In this document: piece after piece, positions 53,328 through 62,119 of the stretch
Layout of the letters: every line of letters starts with the position of its first letter
Numbering within the stretch: position 1 is the first letter of the stretch
NCBI GenBank assembly: GCA_902825965.1
Contig: CADEDA010000004.1
Location: forward strand, 198,496 to 262,495
Length of the DNA stretch: 64,000 nucleotides
Reading direction: 5' to 3'
From: an uncultured Gemmatimonadota bacterium
Lineage (GTDB): Bacteria > Gemmatimonadota > Gemmatimonadetes > Gemmatimonadales > Gemmatimonadaceae
Position numbers and translations under genes: made by a program
Notes under the pieces: generated by a model
What the model saw: the letters and a program-made list of their open reading frames with translations, nothing else
Database searches by the model: none
Told to the model about the DNA's origin: nothing

Positions 53328-53675
53328 TTGTCCGCGTCCTCGATCGTCCCTGCCGTCACTGACGCTGAACTCGTCACCCTGCTGTCCGCCGACTCGGGCG
53401 CCGTCGCCGTGGAGTTCACGGCCGCCTGGTGTGCGCCCTGCCGCACGATGGCACCGGTGGTCGAGACCTTGGCACGCGAGTGCGGTCCGGCGTTGCGCGT
53501 GGTGCAGCTCGACAGCGACGCACATCCCGCGGCGTCCGTGCGCTACGGCGTACGCGGACTGCCGACGCTGCTCCTCTTCCGCGACGGTGCGCTGACGACA
53601 CGCGTGACGGGTGCGATGCCACTCGCCCAGCTGCGCGAGCGCCTCCGGCCGCACCTTGCGGCACGGGCGGGCTAG
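53328..53675 (+). CDS. thioredoxin
   Basis: 115 residues from TTG 53328. The predicted transcript start near 53306 and a CGGAG ribosome-binding site at 53317-53321 support this unusual start; no ATG or GTG fits. Active site WCAPC in FTAAWCAPCRTMAPV, with VQLDSDAHPAASVRYGVRGL and cis-Pro LPTLLLF. A cytosolic thioredoxin under likely control of the divergent MerR-type regulator. Confidence 0.85.
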   Translation: MSASSIVPAVTDAELVTLLSADSGAVAVEFTAAWCAPCRTMAPVVETLARECGPALRVVQLDSDAHPAASVRYGVRGLPTLLLFRDGALTTRVTGAMPLAQLRERLRPHLAARAG

Positions 53676-53740
53676 GCGGCCACCGGGGGGTCTGCTGCGG
53701 GGACTTGCGCGGATTAAATTAACTAACTAGATAAATAAGC
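53676..53740. promoter_or_regulatory. AT-rich promoter region of the efflux operon
   Basis: The 25 bp before the TetR GTG (about 53714-53739) are almost pure A/T (ATTAAATTAACTAACTAGAT), in strong contrast to the surroundings, with a TAACTAACTA direct repeat. This is the likely promoter and autoregulatory site of the operon; no clean palindrome is visible. Confidence 0.5.
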
Positions 53741-54565
53741 GTGACCAGACCCGACAACTCCTCCAAGCGACAGGCCGCGGCAGGGCCCAAGGCTGCCAAG
53801 CCAGGCAAAGCCGCCAAGGCCACCAAGGCCACCAAGGCCACCAAAGCCGCCAAGGCCACCAAGGCCACGAAGCCTGCGCGATCCGGCGCGTCTTCCGCAC
53901 CCGCAGGCCAGGCGCCCCGGGTCGGACGGCCAGCCGGCGTGCGCGACGGCGAGACCGAGCGGCGCATCCTCGAGGCCGCGCGCCGGGTCTTCATCCGCCA
54001 CGGCACCGCCGGCGCGCGCATGCAGGAGATCGCTGCCGAAGCCGAGGTCAATCCGGCGCTGCTGCACTACTACTTCGACTCCAAGGACGGACTCGCGCTC
54101 GCGGTCTTCCGCGAAGCGGCGGGCAAGCTCTTCCCCGGCGTGATGCGCGCGCTGGCGTCCGACGCGCCGATCGAGGCGCGCGTCGAGACGGTCGTGCATC
54201 GCTACATCGACATGCTGCGCGAGAATCCCTTCCTGCCGGGTTATGTCATCAGCGAGCTCAGCTTCAACCCCGACCGCATCACCGCGCTCGCCGCGCAGCT
54301 GATGAGCCCCGACGCCCCCTTCGCGCCCCGTGCCGCCCTCGAGCACCTCGGGCGCGAACTCGCGCGCCGAGCCGCCATCGGCGACTTCCGACCGATCGGC
54401 CCCGACCAGTTCCTCGTGCATCTGGTCTCGCTCTGTGTCTTCCCGTTCGCGGCGCGCCCGATGTTGCGCACGGTGCTCGCGCTCGATGACGCGGAGTGGA
54501 ACCGCTTCCTCGACGTGCGGCGCCGGGAGCTGCCACGCTTCATCCTCAACGCCCTCCGCGCATGA
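53741..54565 (+). CDS. TetR-family regulator with lysine/alanine-rich N-terminal tail
   Basis: 274 residues from GTG 53741. Residues 16-49 are a tract of KAAK/KATK repeats (coding repeat 53786-53872), like histone H1 or AlgP tails, which is unusual for TetR proteins. The helix-turn-helix follows (about 72-118: ILEAARRVFIRHGTAGARMQ, EIAAEAEVNPALLHYYF). C-terminal ligand-binding region has FNPDRITALAAQLM. First gene of the efflux operon; it probably represses it. Its stop overlaps the TolC gene (ATGA). Confidence 0.9.
   Translation: MTRPDNSSKRQAAAGPKAAKPGKAAKATKATKATKAAKATKATKPARSGASSAPAGQAPRVGRPAGVRDGETERRILEAARRVFIRHGTAGARMQEIAAEAEVNPALLHYYFDSKDGLALAVFREAAGKLFPGVMRALASDAPIEARVETVVHRYIDMLRENPFLPGYVISELSFNPDRITALAAQLMSPDAPFAPRAALEHLGRELARRAAIGDFRPIGPDQFLVHLVSLCVFPFAARPMLRTVLALDDAEWNRFLDVRRRELPRFILNALRA
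53786..53872 (+). repeat. 9-nt coding repeat, KATK tract of the TetR gene
   Basis: Repeated AAGGCCACC and AAAGCCGCC units give the Lys-Ala-Thr/Ala tract at the N-terminus of the TetR protein. Copies are identical enough to slip during replication. Confidence 0.75.
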
Positions 54566-55884
54566 CGGCTCCGCTCCGCTCCCGCCGCCGCGCGGCCACG
54601 CCTGTGCTCGTGGCCGCCCTGCTCGCGTCCGTGCCCGTCGCCCCCGCGACGCTCGCCGCGCAGGCCTCCGACACGCTCCGTCTCGCCGACCTGCAGCAGG
54701 CGGCGCAGCAGCACGACCCGCGCAGCGCCCAGACGCGCCTGCTCGCCGAGCAGAGTGCGCTGCGCCTGCGCACGCTGCAGTCCGAGCGCTATCCGGCGCT
54801 GGTGTTCAACGCGCAGGCGCAGCACCAGTCGGACGTGACGCGCGTGGCGTTCCCCGGCGCGCTGCAGCCCTACCAGGACACCTACGACGCCCACGTCGGT
54901 GCGCGCCTGCGGCTGCTCGATCCGACGCTCTCCGCCCGCGACGCCACGGAGCGCGCGCAGTCGGCCGAGGCGGAGCGCCGGGTGGCGACGTCACTCTACC
55001 CGCAACGCCAGGCCGTGAGCGATGCGTTCTTCACCGCGCTGCTGCTCGCCGGTCAGCGTGAGGTGCTCGACGCGGCGATCACCGACCTCGAGGTGCAGTG
55101 GCGACTCGCCTCCGCGCGGGTGGCATCCGGCGCGGCCCTGCCCAGCGAGTCGACGCTGCTCGAGGCGGAGCTGCTCCGCCGCCGGCAGGCGTTGGACGAG
55201 GTGGAGTCCGCACGGCGGGTCGCCTGGACGCTGCTGGCGGACCTGACCGGGCGGCGGCTCACGGGGGATGAGGCACTCGAGACACCGGACCTCACGCGTG
55301 CGGTGGAGACGGCGCGCAGCGCGATCGACTCCCTGCGTGCGCGGCCGGAGTTCGCGCAGTTCGCGCGTTCGCGGGACGTGCTCTCGGCGCGTGAGGCGGC
55401 GGTCACCGCGCAGGAGCGTCCGCGGATCGCTGCCTTCGGTCGCACCGGTTACGGACGTCCGGGGCTCAACATGCTCGCCCGGGAGTTCGACACCTACTGG
55501 CTGGCGGGGGTGCAGGTGGAGTGGTCGCCGTTCACCTGGGGCAGCACGCGGCGCGACCGCGAGGTGCTCGCCCTGCAATCGCAGGTGCTGGCGACCGAGG
55601 AGCGGGCCTTCCGCGAGCGACTCGAGCGCGGCACGCGCAGTGACGTCGCCGCGATCGACCGGCTGCTGCGTGCGCTCGCCAGCGACGACCGGATCGTCGC
55701 GCTGCGCGAGCGTGTGTTGGCGGAGACGCGCCTCCGCCTGGAAGAGGGTGTGGTCACCGTCGGCGAGTACGTGGACCGTGAGACCGCACTGCAGACGGCG
55801 CGCCTCGCCCGTGCCACCCACCGCGTGGAGCTCGCGCAGGCGCGAGCCCGATTCCTCACCACCGTCGGACTCGAGGTCCGCTGA
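54562..55884 (+). CDS. TolC-family outer-membrane efflux protein
   Basis: 440 residues from ATG 54562; signal peptide about 1-33 (LAAQA). Two TolC/OEP repeats of long helices and short strands: LQQAAQQHDPRSAQTRLLAE, RVASGAALPSESTLLEAELL (first half), and RLRLEEGVVTVGEYVDRETA, LQTARLARATHRVELAQARA (second half). It forms the outer-membrane channel for the HlyD-ABC pump downstream. Confidence 0.92.
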   Translation: MTAPLRSRRRAATPVLVAALLASVPVAPATLAAQASDTLRLADLQQAAQQHDPRSAQTRLLAEQSALRLRTLQSERYPALVFNAQAQHQSDVTRVAFPGALQPYQDTYDAHVGARLRLLDPTLSARDATERAQSAEAERRVATSLYPQRQAVSDAFFTALLLAGQREVLDAAITDLEVQWRLASARVASGAALPSESTLLEAELLRRRQALDEVESARRVAWTLLADLTGRRLTGDEALETPDLTRAVETARSAIDSLRARPEFAQFARSRDVLSAREAAVTAQERPRIAAFGRTGYGRPGLNMLAREFDTYWLAGVQVEWSPFTWGSTRRDREVLALQSQVLATEERAFRERLERGTRSDVAAIDRLLRALASDDRIVALRERVLAETRLRLEEGVVTVGEYVDRETALQTARLARATHRVELAQARARFLTTVGLEVR

Positions 55885-56813
55885 TGCCATCGTTCACGCT
55901 CCCCGTGTCACCCATGTCCCGCGTCCCCCGTGCCCCCTGGCTCGGCGCGACCCTGCTCCTCCTCGCCTGCGGCGGTGAGGCCGCGCCCGATGCGTACGGC
56001 AACTTCGAGGGCGTCGAGGTGGTGGTCGCCGCGCAGACCGCCGGCCCGGTGCTCCAGCTCACGGCACGCGAGGGGGTGCCGCTCGCTGCCGGCGCGGTGG
56101 CGGCGGTGATCGACACCACGGCGCTGGCACTCGACCGCCAGCAGCTGCAGGCACAACGCGCGGCGGTCGCGGCGCGCCACGCCGAGGTCACCGAGCAGCT
56201 GCGGGTGCTCGAGGTGCAGCGGGAGATCACGACGCGGGTGTACGAACGGACCAAGCGGCTGCGCGAGCGCGAGGCCGCGACGGCCCAGCAACTGGACCAG
56301 GCGGAACGCGACCACCGTACGGTGCTGGCGCAGCTCGAGGCGGCGCGCGCGCAGCAGCGCAGCGTGCTGCTCGACGGGACGGCGGTGGAGGCGCGGGTGG
56401 CGCAGGCGCGTGATCGGGTGGCGCGCGGCGTGGTGACCAACCCCATCGCGGGCACGGTGTTGGCGACCTACGTGCGCGTCGGCGAGATGGCGACCCCGGG
56501 GCAGCCGCTCTACAAGATCGCGGCGCTGGATACCCTCGAGCTGCGCGCCTACCTCGCCGGCGACCAGCTGGGGCGGGTGCGCCTCGGCCAGTCGGTGACC
56601 GTCCACATCTCCGATGGTGCGGCCGGGCTGCGCCGCTTCACCGGGACGGTGAGCTGGATCGCCTCGCAGAGCGAGTTCACGCCGACACCGGTGCAGACCC
56701 GTGACGAGCGTGCCGATCTCGTGTACGCGATCAAGGTGCGGGTGCCCAACCGCGACGGTGTCCTGAAGATCGGGATGCCGGCCGACCTCACGTTGGCCGA
56801 CGCGACGCCGTGA
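55884..56813 (+). CDS. HlyD-type periplasmic adaptor (lipoprotein)
   Basis: 309 residues. Lipobox LLLLACGG (Cys about 29). Barrel-sandwich and coiled-coil order: VVVAAQTAGPVLQLTAREGV, the hairpin at about 80-165 (EITTRVYERTKRLREREAAT, AQQLDQAERDHRTVLAQLEA), then NPIAGTVLATYVRVGEMATP and the beta-barrel YLAGDQLGRVRLGQSVTVHI. It links TolC to the ABC pump, as YbhG does in E. coli. The start overlaps the TolC stop by one base. Confidence 0.92.
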   Translation: MPSFTLPVSPMSRVPRAPWLGATLLLLACGGEAAPDAYGNFEGVEVVVAAQTAGPVLQLTAREGVPLAAGAVAAVIDTTALALDRQQLQAQRAAVAARHAEVTEQLRVLEVQREITTRVYERTKRLREREAATAQQLDQAERDHRTVLAQLEAARAQQRSVLLDGTAVEARVAQARDRVARGVVTNPIAGTVLATYVRVGEMATPGQPLYKIAALDTLELRAYLAGDQLGRVRLGQSVTVHISDGAAGLRRFTGTVSWIASQSEFTPTPVQTRDERADLVYAIKVRVPNRDGVLKIGMPADLTLADATP

Positions 56814-57751
56814 GCGCCTCCGCCGGCGCACCCGTCCAGCTGCGCGGGCTGCACAAGCGCTTCGGCGACACCGTCGCGCTCGACGACGTCACGTTCGACG
56901 TGGCCCCCGGCGAGCTCTACGGTCTCGTGGGGCCCGACGGTGGCGGCAAGACGACGCTGTTCCGCGTGCTCACCACGCTGCTGCTGCCGGACGCCGGCTC
57001 GGCGACGGTGCTGGGTCGCGACGTGCGGACCGACCTGTGGGAGATCCGCGCGCGCGTGGGCTACATGCCCGGACGCTTCTCGCTGTACCCGGACCTGAGC
57101 GTGGAGGAGAACCTCGCGTTCTTCGCGTCGGTGTTCGGCACGAGCATCACCGCGGGGTACGAGTTGATCGCGCCGATCTACCGGCAGATCGAGCCGTTCA
57201 AGACGCGCCGTGCGGGGCAGCTCTCGGGCGGCATGAAGCAGAAGCTCGCCCTCTCCTGCGCGCTCGTGCACCGGCCCGAGCTGCTGCTGCTCGACGAGCC
57301 CACCACGGGAGTGGATGCCGTGTCGCGCCGGGAGTTCTGGGACCTGCTGCACGATCTGCAGGCGTCGGGACTCACCATCGTGGTGTCGACGCCGTACATG
57401 GACGAGGCCGACCGTTGCGATCGCGTGGCCCTCATGCAGAAGGGCCGGGTGCTCGCGATCGACACCCCGCGGGCCATCGGGGCGGCGTTCCCCCGCGCGC
57501 TCTTCGCCGTGCGCGGCGCACCGCGGCACGCCACCATCGAGGCGTTGCGGGCGTATCCGCACCTCGCGTCGGTGCAGCCCTTCGGGGACACGCTGCACTT
57601 CAGCGACCGCCGCGCCGAGCTTCCGCCCGCGCACGTGATGCGCGAGGTGGGGGCCTGGTTGCAGGGGCGCGGCATCCGCGAGGTGGCGGTGGCGCCGATC
57701 GCCCCCGGCATCGAGGACGCCTTCATGGCCCTCATGGGTGATGCGCCATGA
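56810..57751 (+). CDS. ABC ATPase 1 of the efflux pump, switch histidine missing
   Basis: 313 residues from GTG 56810 (overlaps the HlyD stop). Walker A GPDGGGKTT, Q-loop region, signature LSGGMKQKLALSCAL, Walker B LLLLDEPTTGVD. The H-loop reads VSTPYMDEADRC, where the usual His of STHYMDEA is Pro. It is the equivalent of the N-terminal half of YbhF. Its own Walker site is therefore probably weak, while its signature motif is intact and can serve the other subunit. Confidence 0.93.
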   Translation: MSASAGAPVQLRGLHKRFGDTVALDDVTFDVAPGELYGLVGPDGGGKTTLFRVLTTLLLPDAGSATVLGRDVRTDLWEIRARVGYMPGRFSLYPDLSVEENLAFFASVFGTSITAGYELIAPIYRQIEPFKTRRAGQLSGGMKQKLALSCALVHRPELLLLDEPTTGVDAVSRREFWDLLHDLQASGLTIVVSTPYMDEADRCDRVALMQKGRVLAIDTPRAIGAAFPRALFAVRGAPRHATIEALRAYPHLASVQPFGDTLHFSDRRAELPPAHVMREVGAWLQGRGIREVAVAPIAPGIEDAFMALMGDAP

Positions 57752-58488
57752 ATGCGATCATGGTGCGCGAGCTCACGCGGCGCTTCGGCCGCTTCACGGC
57801 CGTGGATGCGATCAGCGTGGACGTGGCGGCCGGCGAGGTGTTCGGATTCCTCGGCGCGAACGGGGCCGGCAAGACCACGGCCATCAAGATGCTGATCGGG
57901 CTGCTCGCGCCCAGCAGTGGCAGCGCGCGGGTGGCCGGCTACGACGTGCTCACGCAGTCCGACGCGGTGCGGCGCAACATCGGCTACATGAGCCAGCGCT
58001 TCTCGCTCTACGACGACCTGAGCACGCGCGAGAACATCTCGCTCTACGGCGGCATCTACGGCCTGCGCGACGCCGAGATCCGCACGCGCGGTGACGAGCT
58101 CCTGCGGCACCTGGGCATGGAGCCGATCGCCGACGCGCTGGTGGGGACGCTGCCCCTCGGCTGGAAACAGAAGCTGGCATTCTCCGTCGCCCTGCTGCAC
58201 CGGCCGGCGGTGGTGTTCCTCGACGAGCCGACGGGCGGCGTCGACCCGGTGACGCGTCGCCAGTTCTGGGAGATGATCTACGCGGCGGCTGCACGCGGCA
58301 CGACCGTCTTCGTCACGACGCACTACATGGACGAGGCGGAGTACTGCGACCGGCTCTCCATCATGGTGGACGGGCGGATCGCGGCGATGGGGACTCCGGC
58401 CGCCCTCAAGGCGGAGTTCGGCGTGGCGTCGATCGACGAGGTCTTCGTGCGCCTCGCGCGCCCGGCGACGGCCGCGGCCGGGGGCTGA
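57748..58488 (+). CDS. ABC ATPase 2 of the efflux pump, signature motif degenerate
   Basis: 246 residues. Walker A GANGAGKTT, Walker B VVFLDEPTGGVD, intact H-loop VTTHYMDEAEYC. The ABC signature is LPLGWKQKLAF instead of LSGGQ. Together with ABC ATPase 1 this gives one fully intact composite nucleotide site (Walker A/B and His from here, LSGGM from ATPase 1) and one defective site. Equivalent to the C-terminal half of YbhF. 4-nt overlap with the gene before. Confidence 0.94.
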   Translation: MNAIMVRELTRRFGRFTAVDAISVDVAAGEVFGFLGANGAGKTTAIKMLIGLLAPSSGSARVAGYDVLTQSDAVRRNIGYMSQRFSLYDDLSTRENISLYGGIYGLRDAEIRTRGDELLRHLGMEPIADALVGTLPLGWKQKLAFSVALLHRPAVVFLDEPTGGVDPVTRRQFWEMIYAAAARGTTVFVTTHYMDEAEYCDRLSIMVDGRIAAMGTPAALKAEFGVASIDEVFVRLARPATAAAGG

Positions 58489-58489
58489 G

Positions 58490-59629
58490 ATGCCGCAGCC
58501 GACCCGCCGGCACGCCCTGGGCGCATTCGTGGTGAAGGAGTTGCGGCACATCCTCCGCGACCGGCAGACCCTCACCATCCTGCTCCTCCTGCCACTCGCG
58601 CAGGTGGTGCTGTTCGGTTTCGCCATCCGCACCGACGTCAACGACATCCGGCTCGCGGTGGTGGATCCGGCGCCCGACGACGCCACGCGGTCGCTGCGCG
58701 ACCGCTTCACCGGCACCGATCGGTTCCGCGTGGTGGCGTCCGCGCCGAGCGCGGAGCGACTCGAGCCGCTGTTCCGGCGCGGCGAGGTGGACGTGGCGCT
58801 GGTGTTCGCGCCCGGCTTCTCCCGGGCGCTCGCGACGGGTGCGGCCGCGCCACTGCAGCTCATCACCGACGCGTCGAACCCCAGCACCGGCTCCACGATG
58901 CAGACCTACGCGTCGGCGGTGATCGCGGCCTGGCAACGCGAACGTGTGACGCGCGCGCCAGCGTCCGGTGCCGGTGGGCCGGTCGTGATCGACCCGCAGG
59001 TGCGGATGCTGTTCAACCCGACACTGGAGAGCGTGAACCTCTTCGTGCCGGGACTGATCGCCCTGGTGCTGACCCTGGTGTCGGCCCAGATGACGGCGAT
59101 CTCGCTCTCCCGCGAGAAGGAGCGGGGGACCATGGAGATCCTGCTCGTCTCGCCGCTGCGTCCCTGGCAGATCATCGTCGGCAAGGTGGCGCCCTACCTG
59201 TTGCTCGCGTTCGCCAACGTGCTCACCGCCCTCGCGGCCGCGTGGCTCGTGTTCGCCGTGCCGTTCCGCGGCAGCCTGGTGCTGCTGCTCGCGTCCTCGA
59301 CGCTCTACACGTTGGTCGGGCTGGCCCTCGGCACGCTGATCGCGGCGCGCACCGGGTCGCAGCTCACGGCGATGACGGCCTCGATGATGGGCACCATGCT
59401 GCCGAGCACGCTGCTGTCGGGGATGATCTTCCCGATCGCGAGCCTGCCACTGCCGCTGCAGCTGGTGTCGCACGTGGTGCCCGCGCGCTGGTTCATCGTG
59501 GTGGTGCGCGGGATCATGCTCAAGGGCGCGGGCCTTGCGCACCTCTGGCAGGAGCTCGCGGTGCTCACGCTGATGCTCGCGGTGCTGATGGTCGCGGCCA
59601 TCCGCTCCTTCAAGCCCCGGCTCGCCTGA
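58490..59629 (+). CDS. ABC-2-type permease 1
   Basis: 379 residues. N-terminal membrane helix (about 32-50, TILLLLPLAQVVLFGFAIRT), a large periplasmic domain at 55-175 and five C-terminal helices: PGLIALVLTLVSAQMTAISL, LSREKERGTMEILLVSPLRP (coupling region), and LPLQLVSHVVPARWFIVVVR near the end. Equivalent to YbhS. One base separates it from the ABC gene. Confidence 0.93.
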   Translation: MPQPTRRHALGAFVVKELRHILRDRQTLTILLLLPLAQVVLFGFAIRTDVNDIRLAVVDPAPDDATRSLRDRFTGTDRFRVVASAPSAERLEPLFRRGEVDVALVFAPGFSRALATGAAAPLQLITDASNPSTGSTMQTYASAVIAAWQRERVTRAPASGAGGPVVIDPQVRMLFNPTLESVNLFVPGLIALVLTLVSAQMTAISLSREKERGTMEILLVSPLRPWQIIVGKVAPYLLLAFANVLTALAAAWLVFAVPFRGSLVLLLASSTLYTLVGLALGTLIAARTGSQLTAMTASMMGTMLPSTLLSGMIFPIASLPLPLQLVSHVVPARWFIVVVRGIMLKGAGLAHLWQELAVLTLMLAVLMVAAIRSFKPRLA

Positions 59630-60741
59630 TGCGTGCGCTCCGTGTCCTGCTCCGGAAGGAGTTCCTGCAGATCTTCCGCAACCCGGCCCTCGTGCGGATG
59701 CTGTTCCTCATCCCCGTGGTGCAGCTGCTCGTCCTCTCCAATGCCGCGACGTTCGAGGTGAAGCGCGCGCGCATGTACGTGGTGGACCAGGATCGCAGCA
59801 CGGTCTCGCGCGGCGTGTCCGACCGGCTCGCGGCGTCGGGGCGATTCGTGCCGGCGGGCGCCTCCGGCTCCGTCGCGGCGGGCCAAGAGGCCCTGATGCG
59901 GCGGAACGTCGAGCTCATCGTCGTCATCCCGTCGGGATTCGAGCGCGACGTGGTGCGCACGCGGCGCGCGGCGATCCAGCTCCTGCTCAATGCCGAGGAC
60001 GGCGCGACCGCCGGCGTGACCGCCGCGTACGCCCGGGAGATCCTCGCGCGCTACGCCCGCGAGCTGCCGGGAGTGTCGGCGCGCGCACCCGCACCGGCGC
60101 GCATCGAGGTGCGCACGCGCGGCTGGTACAACGCGGAACTCGACTACCGGCACTACATGGTGCCCGGCATCCTCGTGCAGCTGGTCACCATCGTGGGCAC
60201 CCTCCTCACCGCGATGAACATCGTGCGCGAGAAGGAGGCGGGCACACTCGACCAACTCAACGTGACGCCGGTGTCGCGCGGCACCTTCATCGCGGCGAAG
60301 CTGCTGCCGCTGTGGACGATCGCCCTCGCGGTGCTTGGCATCGGCCTCACGGTGGCGCACCTGGTGTTCGGCGTGCCCATGCGCGGCAGCCTGCCGCTGA
60401 TCTTCCTCGCGGCCGGGCTCTACCTGGTGGCGGCGCTGGGGATCGGCCTGTGGATCTCGTCGGTCACCGAGACGCAGCAGCAGGCCATGTTCGTGAACTT
60501 CTCCATCCTCATGGTCTACCTGCTCATGAGCGGACTGTTCACGCCGGTGAGTGCCATGCCCGAGTGGGCGCAGCGGGTGGCGGAGTTCAACCCGATGATG
60601 CACTTCATCACGCTGATGCGGAACGTGATGCTCAAGGGGGCCGGCCTCGCGGACGTCGCACGGCAGTTGCTCATCCTCGGCGCCGCCGGCGCGGTGGTGC
60701 TGACGGTCGCCGTGCGCCAGTACCACAAGCGCGCCGGCTGA
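59629..60741 (+). CDS. ABC-2-type permease 2
   Basis: 370 residues from ATG 59629 (TGATG overlap with permease 1). Same architecture as permease 1: first helix 23-42 (VRMLFLIPVVQLLVLSNAAT), periplasmic domain 45-170, and helices with IVGTLLTAMNIVREKEAGTL, DQLNVTPVSRGTFI and LNPMM-like FNPMMHFITLMRNVML. Equivalent to YbhR. The two permeases likely form a heterodimer; the substrate may be a cationic drug or lipophilic compound, by analogy with YbhFSR. Confidence 0.93.
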   Translation: MRALRVLLRKEFLQIFRNPALVRMLFLIPVVQLLVLSNAATFEVKRARMYVVDQDRSTVSRGVSDRLAASGRFVPAGASGSVAAGQEALMRRNVELIVVIPSGFERDVVRTRRAAIQLLLNAEDGATAGVTAAYAREILARYARELPGVSARAPAPARIEVRTRGWYNAELDYRHYMVPGILVQLVTIVGTLLTAMNIVREKEAGTLDQLNVTPVSRGTFIAAKLLPLWTIALAVLGIGLTVAHLVFGVPMRGSLPLIFLAAGLYLVAALGIGLWISSVTETQQQAMFVNFSILMVYLLMSGLFTPVSAMPEWAQRVAEFNPMMHFITLMRNVMLKGAGLADVARQLLILGAAGAVVLTVAVRQYHKRAG

Positions 60742-60763
60742 GCCGGCGGTATCTTCCCGCCCG

Positions 60764-62110
60764 ATGTGGCTCCATTGGGCGATGCCCCTCATCTCCAACC
60801 TCGGTGTCCGGTCCTACTACCGGGTCACCGTCGCCGGTGCACGGGTACCCGCCGAGGGACCCGTGCTGTTGGTCGCGAACCACAACAACTCGCTGGTGGA
60901 CCCGGCGTTCGTCGTGGTCGCCGCCGACCGCACGGTACGCTTCCTCGCCAAGTCGCCGCTGTTCAGCGACCGGCTCATCGGCTGGCTGGTGAAGGGCGTC
61001 GGCTCGGTGCCGGTGTACCGCGCGGTGGACGATCCGAGCAAGGTGGTCCAGAACCTCGACTCGTTCCGCGACGTGCATGCGGCGCTCGCGGCGGGGGATG
61101 CGGTGGGGATCTTCCCGGAGGGCATCAGCCACTCCGCGTCGCAACTCGCCCCACTCAAGACCGGCGCGGCGCGGATGGCCATGGGCGCCGGACGGCTCGT
61201 GGGCCACGACTTCCCGATCGTCGCCATGGGGCTGGTCTTCCGCGACCGCGACACATTCCGTAGCGAGGCGCACGCGATCATCACGGAACCGTTCCGCTGG
61301 GATGACCTGCTGGTGCGCGGGCAGGAGGATCGCGATGCGGTCCGCGAGCTCACGCGGCGGATCGAAGCGGCGATGCGCTCCGTCACGCTCAACCTCGCGC
61401 AATGGGAGGACGAGCCATTGGTGCGTGCGGCCGAGGCCGTGTGGGTGGCGGAGTTCGGCGACGTCGAGCGGCACGCGCAATCCTCGGCGGAGCGCGCGGC
61501 CGCACAGATCGAACGGCTGCGTGTCACGACGGACGCGCTGGCGGCCCTGCGCACCGGCGGCGGCGCGGAGTGGCGTGAGACGGCCGTGGAGCTGCGCGCG
61601 CACGGCAAGATGCTGCGCCGGCTCGGTCTCACCCCGGGTGAGCTCAAGTCCGACGTACGCGTGGGCGAGGCGATCGAGTGGACCGTGGGTCGCATCCCGC
61701 TCGCCGTGGTACTGCCGGTGTCGCTCGTCGGGGCGGTGGTGTTCTTCCCGCCCAAGTGGCTCACCGCGCGGGCGGCGGACCGCATGGCGGCGCACGAGGG
61801 ACCCGACACGACGGTGACGCACCGCGTGCTCATCGGCGCGATCGTGTTCCCGCTCTGGTTCGCGGCGGTGGCCGCCGTGGTGGGCTGGTTCGCCGGCGCG
61901 GGCTGGGGCATCGCCACGTTCCTCCTGCAGCCGTTCTGGGCGTTCGCGGCCCTCGCGGTAGGGGAACGCCGGCAGCATGCCTGGGCGGCGGTGCGGCGGT
62001 TCTTCCTCCGGCGCAGCGAGCGGCCGCGCCTCGAGGAGTTGCGGGCGCGGCAGCGGGCGATCGCCGAGCAGCTCCGCGCGCTCTACGCGCAGGTCGCGAC
62101 CGGCGCGTAA
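60764..62110 (+). CDS. PlsC-family acyltransferase with long C-terminal membrane region
   Basis: 448 residues. Acyltransferase motifs NHNNSLVDP (H-x4-D) and FPEGISHS, residues about 39-125, then a region of about 150 residues rich in Arg/Glu helices (REWRETAVEL-type) and two to three C-terminal membrane segments (about 305-330, 355-395). Comparable proteins transfer acyl groups to glycerol-3-phosphate derivatives or other lipids. The extra C-terminal half is not in classical PlsC and its role is unknown. Confidence 0.85.
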   Translation: MWLHWAMPLISNLGVRSYYRVTVAGARVPAEGPVLLVANHNNSLVDPAFVVVAADRTVRFLAKSPLFSDRLIGWLVKGVGSVPVYRAVDDPSKVVQNLDSFRDVHAALAAGDAVGIFPEGISHSASQLAPLKTGAARMAMGAGRLVGHDFPIVAMGLVFRDRDTFRSEAHAIITEPFRWDDLLVRGQEDRDAVRELTRRIEAAMRSVTLNLAQWEDEPLVRAAEAVWVAEFGDVERHAQSSAERAAAQIERLRVTTDALAALRTGGGAEWRETAVELRAHGKMLRRLGLTPGELKSDVRVGEAIEWTVGRIPLAVVLPVSLVGAVVFFPPKWLTARAADRMAAHEGPDTTVTHRVLIGAIVFPLWFAAVAAVVGWFAGAGWGIATFLLQPFWAFAALAVGERRQHAWAAVRRFFLRRSERPRLEELRARQRAIAEQLRALYAQVATGA

Positions 62111-62119
62111 GCCGCCCTC

